The notes under the pieces: model-generated
Seen by the model: the letters and a program-made list of their open reading frames with translations, nothing else
What the model was told of the DNA's origin: nothing
Databases searched by the model: none
In this document: piece after piece, positions 1 to 6,355 of the stretch
Numbering within the stretch: the first letter of the stretch is position 1
Layout: each line of letters starts with the position of its first letter
DNA from: an uncultured Lachnospiraceae bacterium
GTDB lineage: Bacteria > Bacillota > Clostridia > Lachnospirales > Lachnospiraceae
Direction of reading: 5' to 3'
NCBI GenBank assembly: GCA_947174615.1
Contig: CAMWJQ010000201.1
Span: forward strand, 1-7,270
Length of the DNA stretch: 7,270 nucleotides
Made by a program: the position numbers and the translations under genes

Positions 1-964
1 GACCTGTCTGACCTGCGTTGCTGCCCTGTCCGCTTTGATTTCCATTCTGTCCCGTCTGTCCTGCGTTGCCGCTTTGATTTCCGTTCTCTCCCGTCTGATT
101 TGAGCTCGTCTGCATACCATTTCCTTCGGCAAGCTGCATACCGCCCAGTTCCTGCATTCTCTCTGCCATCACCTGCATGGACTCTGCCGTCATCGCCGAA
201 GCTGCCGCCCCGCCCCGCAGCCGCTGCGCAAATTCTTCCAGCTCACTGCCCATCATTGCGTATTTATATTCCAGCTTATTCAAGGCGGCGGAGAGCAGTT
301 TTGCAGAATCCGCCTGTTCAAACTCTGTATGCGAGGCTTCCAGACTCCCAATCATCTCCTGTAAAGCACTTTTTTGTTCTTGAGAAATCTCCTCCTGCAC
401 AAGCTCTTCAAGCGAACCGACAAGCTCCTCAAGTTCTTTTATTTGTTCTCTTGCCCCCTTCCTGACCTCATGAAGTTCTCTGGCATGTTCCTTCACCGCA
501 GACGGAAAGAGCGCAAGCCCTGCCATCACAGCGAGAAATCCGAGCAGCAGCACGAACCTTTTCCATGACGGCAGCAGCGCAATCCGAATCCTGTCCTGAT
601 GCTTTGCCAACTGGTTCATGGCGTCCTGCCGCTGAAGCCCGACCAGCACACCTTCCTGTCCCAGACACTCATATGCGGTGACAATCCGCTCATCAAAACC
701 AAAACGATCCATCGCCAGCGCAGCCTGCTCTGGCGAAATCCGCTTCACATAAGCCATCACCAGCGCAGTCAGAAGCGAAACCGCCAATGCCAGCCCTGAA
801 TAGAGACTGGCATAATAAAACGGAACCGCCAGTGCGGCAGCTTGAAACAAAATGCCCGCAATCGCGCCGATGCTCAATGCCGCAACAGACTTATGCCGCA
901 CAGATGCGATATTCATTTTCCGCTGAAAGGACTGGATCATCTTCACAAACGCTCTCTGTTCCAT
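1..964 (-). CDS. DUF4175-like membrane protein with coiled coil and Gln/Asn/Gly repeat tail (partial, 3' end outside window)
   Basis: An uninterrupted frame of 321 codons runs from ATG at 964 to the window edge without a stop, so the C-terminus is missing. The start has a GGAGGAATT ribosome binding site directly upstream, 33 bases after the permease stop. By eye there are three hydrophobic segments (about residues 26-50, 54-74 and 135-154). A segment DRFGFDERIVTA (86-97) between the second and third resembles the DRRFGLKDR-like motif of DUF4175-type proteins. Residues about 158-250 are highly charged and Glu/Leu/Gln-rich, consistent with a coiled coil. From about residue 280 the chain becomes Gly/Asn/Gln/Ser-rich with a 13-residue repeat. 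Position in the operon suggests it works with the ABC transporter upstream. Relatives often sit beside MoxR ATPase and DUF58 genes (family knowledge). The biochemical role is unknown. The frame is certain; the family assignment is tentative. Confidence 0.85.
   Translation of the reverse strand, partial: MEQRAFVKMIQSFQRKMNIASVRHKSVAALSIGAIAGILFQAAALAVPFYYASLYSGLALAVSLLTALVMAYVKRISPEQAALAMDRFGFDERIVTAYECLGQEGVLVGLQRQDAMNQLAKHQDRIRIALLPSWKRFVLLLGFLAVMAGLALFPSAVKEHARELHEVRKGAREQIKELEELVGSLEELVQEEISQEQKSALQEMIGSLEASHTEFEQADSAKLLSAALNKLEYKYAMMGSELEEFAQRLRGGAAASAMTAESMQVMAERMQELGGMQLAEGNGMQTSSNQTGENGNQSGNAGQTGQNGNQSGQGSNAGQTG
30..97 (-). repeat. 39-base coding tandem repeat (13-residue Gln/Asn/Gly unit)
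   Basis: On the plus strand, 30-58 and 69-97 are 29-base copies that differ at two positions (a/g and g/c) and lie 39 bases apart. They encode NGNQSG-type units in the low-complexity tail of the partial membrane protein. A further degenerate copy of the flanking Gly-Gln-Thr/Asn-Ala-Gly part lies at about 1-29. The period is a multiple of three, so copy-number change would keep the frame. The array may continue beyond the window edge. Confidence 0.8.
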
Positions 965-997
965 AATTCCTCCATTGTTTTTTGTTCTAATTTGGAC

Positions 998-1915
998 TTA
1001 CTTCTGTATTCGCTTTATTGGTATTCTCTCTGCAGATGCGTTCAGCGGGTCAATCTTCCAAGCAGCAATCAGCATAAACAAAAACGCCAGTAACAAAATG
1101 CATCCTGCAGACAAGAATACCCATACCTTCCCATAGGTAAAGCAATACGTAAAATAGCCCACATCTTCCCTGATAAAATTCGACTCGCCTGTACTCCCCA
1201 AAATAGATTCGCCCGTCATGACCTGCATAAAAAATTCTTCTAAAAACACATTTGGATTAAACAGCAAGGGCAGCAGGCATTCTCCCATATTTTCCTCGTT
1301 CCAATACCAGATCCTCCGCACCAAAAGCGGACTAAAGGTCAGGAGATTTAGTACAAAATACATCACAAAGCTCAGGATTACCGCAGAGATCGAACGCTTG
1401 CAAAGAGAAGAGCACAAGATTCCTACACTCCCTGCAAAGACCGATAAAACAATAACTGCAAGCACAAAATAAAACAGCACACTCCAGCTTAGCCCGCCCA
1501 CCACAAACGACAGCGCCATAACCGGCAGACTGCCCATCACATAAAACAACACGCGAAGCACTGCGGAAGACACCTTGCCAAACACAATGGACAAGGGTGA
1601 CATACAGGTTGTCATCATGATATCAAAGGTCTGGCGTTCCTTTTCTCCTGAAATGGAAGATGCAGTCATGACAGGTACAATCAGCGTAACAATACATACC
1701 TGCGATATTGCCAGTACAGGGAACAGATTCATCAAATCCTGATAGACATTCCCATCGCCGTAATAGCTGTCAACGCTCGCCTGTATGGAGTGCAGCCCCA
1801 GCAAAAATGCCAGCGCAACCACCGCCTCATAGGCGAATAATCCCCAACTGAACCGCATACTGCGCGCCGTCACCTGCAAGTCCTTCTTGACAATCGGATT
1901 CGACTGTAATCTCAT
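998..1915 (-). CDS. ABC-2 type transporter permease
   Basis: 305 residues; the membrane partner of the ATPase encoded just upstream. Its ATG overlaps the ATPase stop in an ATGA, and its ribosome binding site (AGGAGGGGGTGA) lies inside the last ATPase codons, which implies translational coupling. Six hydrophobic segments are visible at about 25-44, 63-84, 116-140, 145-168, 174-198 and 264-286. The N-terminal NPIVKKDLQ and the cytoplasmic loop SGEKERQTFDIMMTT (89-103), followed by PLSIVFGK, are typical of ABC-2 permeases, where this region couples to the ATPase. A loop of about 65 residues between helices five and six is predicted to lie outside the cell. The transported substrate cannot be read from the sequence. 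Export or mechanical function at the envelope is more likely than import, because no substrate-binding lipoprotein is present. Confidence 0.9.
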   Translation of the reverse strand: MRLQSNPIVKKDLQVTARSMRFSWGLFAYEAVVALAFLLGLHSIQASVDSYYGDGNVYQDLMNLFPVLAISQVCIVTLIVPVMTASSISGEKERQTFDIMMTTCMSPLSIVFGKVSSAVLRVLFYVMGSLPVMALSFVVGGLSWSVLFYFVLAVIVLSVFAGSVGILCSSLCKRSISAVILSFVMYFVLNLLTFSPLLVRRIWYWNEENMGECLLPLLFNPNVFLEEFFMQVMTGESILGSTGESNFIREDVGYFTYCFTYGKVWVFLSAGCILLLAFLFMLIAAWKIDPLNASAERIPIKRIQK

Positions 1916-2841
1916 GACGGTTCACCCCCTCCTGTCAACTGCATAAACAAGGACTCAAGATTTCCCTCTTCCTTGTAAAAGCCTCTCAAAATAACCTTAT
2001 TTTGAATCAACTCGCCAATCAGAGCGCTGATCTCCTCCTCTGTACCGCTGTTTGTGATAATCACTTCATTTTCCATGACAGACTCCAACTCAACCCCCGC
2101 ATGTTCCTGTAACATCCGCACTGCCGTCTCCATCCCTGATGAAATCTGTATATGAAACCGTTTTCCGCCCGAGAGCTGATACAGAATCTCCTCCATGCAC
2201 CCGGCTGTGATTAGCTGCCCATGATTCATAATCCCGATACTGGTGCACATCTCCGAAAGTTCAGAGAGAATATGTGAGCTGATCAGAATTGTTTTTCCCA
2301 TAGAATGAAGATTTTTCAAGAGCTCCTTCATCTCCACCCGTGCTCTCGGGTCCAGCCCAGAACTGGGCTCATCCAACAGCAGAAGCTTGGGATTGTGGAG
2401 CAATGCCCTCGCCACACACAACCTCTGTTTCATTCCACGCGAGAGCGTATCCACATAGACTTCTTTCTTGTCTGAGAGATTGACCAGCTCCAACAAATCG
2501 TCTGCCAGCTTGGTGATCTCCCTCGCATACATCCCATACATGGAACCATACATGTCCATGTATTCGCGCACCTTCAGATTATCATAAACCCCAAAAAAAT
2601 CCGGCACATAACCAATCATGCGCTTCATCTCCCTGCTTCCCACAGCACCTCTGACATTCCCGATTTTCACCGAACCGCTAGTCGCTCTTAGCAGCCCGCA
2701 GACCATACGGATGGTCGTTGTCTTGCCCGCGCCGTTCGGTCCCACAAAGCCAAACAAATCCCCCTCCGGAATATGTAAAGACAACTGTCTGACCGCTGTG
2801 AAAGAGCCATATTTTTTTGTCAGATTATTGATGTACAGCAT
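1912..2841 (-). CDS. ABC transporter ATP-binding protein
   Basis: 309 residues, one nucleotide-binding domain plus a C-terminal extension of about 90 residues. Walker A is GPNGAGKT (34-41), the signature motif LSRGMKQR (133-140), Walker B LLLLDEP (153-159), the D-loop SGLD (161-164) and the switch histidine H190 in SSH. All catalytic elements are present. The Q-loop position reads GYVPDFFGVYD (78-88), with Asp81 where many ABC ATPases have Gln; this PDFFGVYD form is familiar from a subgroup of ABC-2 ATPases. The protein would bind the cytoplasmic face of the downstream permease and power it with ATP. The start is supported by a GGGGGAAA ribosome binding site eight or so bases upstream, and lies 23 bases after the stop of the exported 663-residue protein. 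The C-terminal part (about 220-309) resembles the regulatory extensions common in this type, but I do not assign a domain. Confidence 0.95.
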   Translation of the reverse strand: MLYINNLTKKYGSFTAVRQLSLHIPEGDLFGFVGPNGAGKTTTIRMVCGLLRATSGSVKIGNVRGAVGSREMKRMIGYVPDFFGVYDNLKVREYMDMYGSMYGMYAREITKLADDLLELVNLSDKKEVYVDTLSRGMKQRLCVARALLHNPKLLLLDEPSSGLDPRARVEMKELLKNLHSMGKTILISSHILSELSEMCTSIGIMNHGQLITAGCMEEILYQLSGGKRFHIQISSGMETAVRMLQEHAGVELESVMENEVIITNSGTEEEISALIGELIQNKVILRGFYKEEGNLESLFMQLTGGGEPS

Positions 2842-2854
2842 CGCTTTCCCCCTT

Positions 2855-2874
2855 TATTGAATCGCTATTGAATC
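2855..2874. repeat. 9-base direct repeat at 11-base spacing across a stop codon
   Basis: tattgaatc occurs at 2855-2863 and again at 2866-2874. On the minus strand this places the last codons and TAG of the 663-residue protein in one copy, with a near-duplicate just after it, before the ribosome binding site of the ATPase gene. It looks like a small tandem duplication in the intercistronic gap; no function is evident. Confidence 0.6.
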
Positions 2875-4856
2875 ACATAGACACACCCAACTGCCATCTC
2901 ATTGCAGTCGTCGTCCACAGCCTTGTCCCAATCCTTAGTCAAGCCGATCACCGTAGTTTTATATCGGTTTTTATCAGAATACACCATCTCAACTGCTGCC
3001 CCCAGCGCCGCAATACTGTCCAAATCTTTTATTTGATGCTGGTCGTAGAGCGCTCTCAAATAACTGTGCAGGTAAACGTCTCCAGGCTCCTCCGCATATC
3101 CGATTCCGCTAAAGACCTTCTTTTTTTCCCCAAGATCACAACTTTCACCTGACGGCAGATCTTTATAAATATACAGCGAATCATCATATATCACCGCAAA
3201 ATACAAAAAATCCCACGCGGTTTCATTTGTCACTGTTCCATAGACGCCATGTTCTCCGTAGTTTAGCTTACTTTGAATCGTACCGCCTGCTGTCTGCTTT
3301 GCACCTTCTGCCACAAAAAAGCTGTCTTCAAAGCTGGCATTTGGCACTATGCCAAACAGCAGCCTGTCCCCCTCCTGCCGTATATGATGATAATAGCTTT
3401 CCTTGTTGCTGTTATTGTAGTTAATCCCCACCAGCGGACCTACTGAATCATACCGCTCTGAAAGCTGCAGCTCCCATTCTCTGTAATTGGCATCATAGCA
3501 GCGCATATAAGTGATATAGTCCTGTTCTGTCAGATTTCTGACTGACATTGAATATACTTTTGTATCTGCTACTTCAAAGCCTCTTCCCGCAAAATAAATC
3601 ATTACGATCCCGACCAGTGTCGTGGCTGGCACCGCGAACCAGTAAGAGTCTCTTTTGCCGGCAGCCTTCAATATCATATACAGAACCGGTCCCACAAAAA
3701 TGACATAGGCGGCGACTATCATCCCCAGCAAGCCAAAATGCAGTTGTTCATTGCTGTTCCCAAACATATTAAAGATTCGGTCAAAAGTGTAGGAACTCTC
3801 CGCTGCCGGATTATATGTATTGGATTTTCTAAACCGCGAATTTGCCACCTTGCTCACCTCGTCGAGAATAAGCTCGGTAAAATCCTCCTGCGTGCTGTTA
3901 TTTCGATATACAGATGCATCCAGCCTGCCAAGCTCTGACAGTGCATATGGCAGAATCCCTACTGCGCCGTCCCCCCAGCCATCTGTAAATGCCTGAATCT
4001 TGTTGTTAAACCGATACATACCTGCACGGTCATTGAGATCCGCGATCGGAAGCCTGTACAGATTCAGATTATAAGCCTGTACGCTTTTGTTCTCCCCCGG
4101 TTTACTGATTTTTGTAACATCCATTTTCAGATACCCAAGCCCGTTCAAGGTATCCTCTGCATAACTGCCGGTCCCAACAATCAGGATGCCCCCGCGATAA
4201 ATCCACTGCTCCATCTGATAAACGATGTCATATGGCAAAACCTTGGTATCATATTGATCTATCACCAAAAAGGTAAGCTTGTCAAGCTCGTCTGCGAGCG
4301 TATCGCGATTTAGCTGTTTTAGCTTTACTGGAAAGTCTGTCCGCTCGAAAGCCAGCTCTCTTCCGCCCATATCCAGATAGGTCAGCGCCGAATACGCGTC
4401 GCTTAGAATCCCCATAGCCAGAACGTTTGATCCATCTGTCAAAAGCCGCCTTATTTGCTTCTCCTCTGTAATCTGCGACTTATTCTCCAAAAAAACAACT
4501 TTGATCGGATCTTCAACGTATTCAATACTCTTCTTGGGTATATGGGTCACAAACTGTTTGATGCTGTTTTGCGGCAGCGAAATCTGTATATCGTACGCGC
4601 AGTCATAGTTGTCCTTATTCGAAGCGACATTGACCAGCAGCTGCACAATCCCTTCCCAATCCTCACCGCAGTTCTCAATAGTTAGCTGGATATCATAAGT
4701 ATCCCTGTCGGAGGACAGCAGCTCTGCCTCCACGTCAAACCTTGCCTCCTCCGCATGGACGATATACACAGGTTTTCCACAAAACAGACAGCAAAGAAAC
4801 GTACCCAGCGCAAAAAATGCCCAATATTTACGATATAATACCAATCTACAGTTCAT
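2865..4856 (-). CDS. Exported, twice membrane-spanning protein with a Rossmann/GATase-like segment; ABC cassette accessory protein
   Basis: 663 residues. A basic then hydrophobic N-terminus (about 4-30) followed by VHA-EE suggests a signal peptide cut near 35/36. Residues about 38-125 have an alternating beta-rich pattern. Residues about 144-235 read like a Rossmann or class I amidotransferase-like fold: a VLAMGIL strand, then TFLVIDQYD (195-203), then an amphipathic helix and GGILIVGTG (222-230). No Cys sits at the usual nucleophile elbow, so enzymatic activity is doubtful. Two hydrophobic helices (about 373-396 and 405-424) are joined by a basic loop (KAAGKRD), giving an N-out/C-out topology with a second outer domain at about 425-663. 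It is first in the operon with the ABC ATPase and permease. The design recalls GldG-like ABC auxiliary proteins, but homology is not proven. The start has AAGGATGGGG upstream, a moderate ribosome binding site. Specific function unknown. Confidence 0.85.
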   Translation of the reverse strand: MNCRLVLYRKYWAFFALGTFLCCLFCGKPVYIVHAEEARFDVEAELLSSDRDTYDIQLTIENCGEDWEGIVQLLVNVASNKDNYDCAYDIQISLPQNSIKQFVTHIPKKSIEYVEDPIKVVFLENKSQITEEKQIRRLLTDGSNVLAMGILSDAYSALTYLDMGGRELAFERTDFPVKLKQLNRDTLADELDKLTFLVIDQYDTKVLPYDIVYQMEQWIYRGGILIVGTGSYAEDTLNGLGYLKMDVTKISKPGENKSVQAYNLNLYRLPIADLNDRAGMYRFNNKIQAFTDGWGDGAVGILPYALSELGRLDASVYRNNSTQEDFTELILDEVSKVANSRFRKSNTYNPAAESSYTFDRIFNMFGNSNEQLHFGLLGMIVAAYVIFVGPVLYMILKAAGKRDSYWFAVPATTLVGIVMIYFAGRGFEVADTKVYSMSVRNLTEQDYITYMRCYDANYREWELQLSERYDSVGPLVGINYNNSNKESYYHHIRQEGDRLLFGIVPNASFEDSFFVAEGAKQTAGGTIQSKLNYGEHGVYGTVTNETAWDFLYFAVIYDDSLYIYKDLPSGESCDLGEKKKVFSGIGYAEEPGDVYLHSYLRALYDQHQIKDLDSIAALGAAVEMVYSDKNRYKTTVIGLTKDWDKAVDDDCNEMAVGCVYVIQ

Positions 4857-4933
4857 GTATACCCCATCCTTCTTGTGTAATGTATGCTTCCCAGCGCCGC
4901 AGCGTATGCATAATCATGTACTGAACATTTATA

Positions 4934-4968
4934 ATTATACAAAAATATACCACAAATAGCAATGTCAA
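4934..4968 (-). promoter_or_regulatory. Predicted sigma-A promoter of the ABC cassette operon
   Basis: On the minus strand a perfect TATAAT -10 box (4939-4934) is preceded, after exactly 17 bases, by TTGCTA (4962-4957). A consensus TTGACA (4968-4963) lies directly before that but is 23 bases from the -10, too far to be the active -35 hexamer. Initiation is expected near 4926, leaving a leader of about 70 bases before the ATG at 4856. The leader holds the direct repeat gtatgc (plus strand 4882-4887 and 4904-4909) and the palindrome tatgcata (4905-4912), without a clear riboswitch or attenuator. The promoter begins right after the terminator of the kinase gene. Confidence 0.7.
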
Positions 4969-4973
4969 ATGTT

Positions 4974-5004
4974 AAAAGGGATAAGCCTGATGACTTATCC
5001 CTTT
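4974..5004 (-). terminator. Intrinsic terminator of the galactokinase-family gene
   Basis: AAAGGGATAAG (4975-4985) and CTTATCCCTTT (4994-5004) form a perfect 11-bp stem with an 8-base loop. On the minus strand the hairpin starts about 18 bases after the kinase stop codon and ends in a run of four T, continuing as TTTTAACATTT. The U tract is short and partly paired, so termination may be incomplete. It separates the metabolic genes from the ABC cassette. Confidence 0.75.
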
Positions 5005-5022
5005 GTAAGGAACACAATTGCG

Positions 5023-6255
5023 TTAAATTCTGACTGCTCCTACTGCCCTGATATTCATTGGATATACATTGCTCTCACCTACATACTGTGCTATGTAACG
5101 CACATAATTGTCCGCCTCCGCAAGCGGCGCCAGACACATAATAACGCCTGCAAATCCGCCGCCATGCACACGACACACACCATCGCCGATTCCTCTTAAA
5201 AACAGTTCTGTGAGCGCCAGCGTCCTTGTGATCTTCTGCTCCTTGCAGTCCTGTAAAGAATAACAATTCTGCAGCAGTTCCCATGATGAGGTTCCAGACT
5301 CCTTCACAAGCTTCAGCACAACATCAATATCCTCTTTCTCGATCGCCGCAGCCATCTCGTCCACCCTTCTGTTCTCCTCAAAGAAATGAATCGCGCGCAG
5401 CACTGCTCTGTCATTGGAGATCTCATTGACATGCGCAAGCAGGCTGTCAAGATTTGTTTCGCACAACAGTTCTGCACCGAGCGCTTTTGCCGCTTCCTTC
5501 ATCTCATTTGGAATCCCTGAGTACTCCTCACTCAAATCTGCATGTCCTTTGCCAGTGTTGACGATGACAAGGCGATATCCCTTTTTCTCAAACGAAAACG
5601 AGAGTGGTCTGTACTCTGGCTGGCTTCCGTTTGCGAAATCAAAAAGCACAGGACCACCCACTGCACATGCCATCTGATCCATCATGCCCGACGCCTTATT
5701 CCAGTACACATTCTCAGAATATTTGCCAATCTTGGCATAATCAGCACAGCTCATCGCCCCATCATTGAAGAAATGATTGACAATCGTGCACACCAGCATC
5801 TCGAAAGAGGCGGACGAGCTGACACCTGCCGCTGCAATCACATTCGTGGACACATACGCATCAAATCCACCAACTTGAAAACCAAACTTCTGCGCGCCTT
5901 CCATCATACCAGCAAGAAGCGCCACAGTTCCGCCGCCTTTGGCAATGCTGTCGAGCGCATCAATGTCCACAACAATTTCCTGATTATAGCCCTCACTCGT
6001 AATATGAATCACATTGCTGTCATTGGGGTATGCCGCACCAACCGTATCTAAGTCAATGCTGCCAGCAATCACCTTTCCGCCATTGTGGTCTGTGTGATTG
6101 CCGATGATTTCCGTCCTGCCCGGTGCGGAGAAAAACTCAGCCTCATCATGACCATATTTCCCCTTGAACTGTTCTGCCAGCGCTTTAAAACGCGCTGCAC
6201 TCTTTACACTTTCACCGTAGACCTTTTCCAATCTCTCGCTGCTTGGGATGTTCAT
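5023..6255 (-). CDS. Galactokinase-family GHMP sugar kinase
   Basis: 410 residues, close to the usual galactokinase length. Such enzymes phosphorylate galactose at C1 with ATP in the cytoplasm, the entry step of the Leloir pathway. Motif 1 is PGRTEIIGNHTDHNGG (45-60), with Arg47 in the place of the catalytic Arg. Motif 2, AAAGVSSSASFE (141-152), is the GHMP ATP-binding loop. GMMDQMACAVGG (190-201) contributes the expected catalytic base Asp193. Motif 3, RVHGGGFAG (362-370), is near the C-terminus. In classical galactokinases motif 1 reads GEHTDY; here Glu is replaced by Asn53 and Tyr by His57, while His54 and Asp56 are kept. Glu at this site contacts the sugar in human GALK1 (Glu43), so a different or broader sugar specificity is possible. 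The same variant is, as I recall, found in clostridial proteins annotated as galactokinase. A GGAGG site seven bases before the ATG fixes the start. No galT or galE is adjacent. Confidence 0.92.
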   Translation of the reverse strand: MNIPSSERLEKVYGESVKSAARFKALAEQFKGKYGHDEAEFFSAPGRTEIIGNHTDHNGGKVIAGSIDLDTVGAAYPNDSNVIHITSEGYNQEIVVDIDALDSIAKGGGTVALLAGMMEGAQKFGFQVGGFDAYVSTNVIAAAGVSSSASFEMLVCTIVNHFFNDGAMSCADYAKIGKYSENVYWNKASGMMDQMACAVGGPVLFDFANGSQPEYRPLSFSFEKKGYRLVIVNTGKGHADLSEEYSGIPNEMKEAAKALGAELLCETNLDSLLAHVNEISNDRAVLRAIHFFEENRRVDEMAAAIEKEDIDVVLKLVKESGTSSWELLQNCYSLQDCKEQKITRTLALTELFLRGIGDGVCRVHGGGFAGVIMCLAPLAEADNYVRYIAQYVGESNVYPMNIRAVGAVRI

Positions 6256-6283
6256 TTTTATTCCTCCTTAAAATCATTTCTAT

Positions 6284-6309
6284 ATTGCAATACCTTATTG
6301 TAATACCTT
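6284..6309. repeat. 13-base tandem repeat in the leader of the kinase gene
   Basis: attgcaatacctt (6284-6296) is followed directly by attgtaatacctt (6297-6309), with 12 of 13 bases identical. The first copy contains the perfect palindrome attgcaat and the second a one-mismatch version. The pair lies 29-54 bases upstream of the kinase ATG, just downstream of a candidate promoter. That is where a repressor operator would fit, but no regulator gene is visible in the window. Confidence 0.6.
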
Positions 6310-6326
6310 CAATCATCATATTTTCT

Positions 6327-6355
6327 ATTATACATCAAACTGTCTCAAAATCCAA
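6327..6355 (-). promoter_or_regulatory. Candidate promoter for the kinase gene
   Basis: On the minus strand TATAAT (6332-6327) overlaps the stop codon of the hydrolase gene. It is preceded after 17 bases by TTGGAT (6355-6350), which matches the -35 consensus at only three of six positions. A start near 6320 would give a leader of about 65 bases that includes the 13-base repeats. The -10 box is perfect, the -35 weak, so this could be an activator-dependent or minor internal promoter, or chance. Confidence 0.4.

Noticed and set aside
100..465. Plus-strand frame of 121 residues
   Set aside because: It is antisense to the well-supported minus-strand coiled-coil protein, has no ribosome binding site, and its Pro/Ser/Ala-rich sequence is what the opposite strand of a Gly/Gln/Glu-rich gene gives.
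4857..4926. Possible riboswitch or attenuator in the ABC cassette leader
   Set aside because: The leader is only about 70 bases, and no strong paired stem or T-run hairpin could be found in it by eye.
5542..6051. Plus-strand frame of 169 residues
   Set aside because: It lies wholly inside the galactokinase-family gene on the other strand, starts without a ribosome binding site and shows no recognisable domain.
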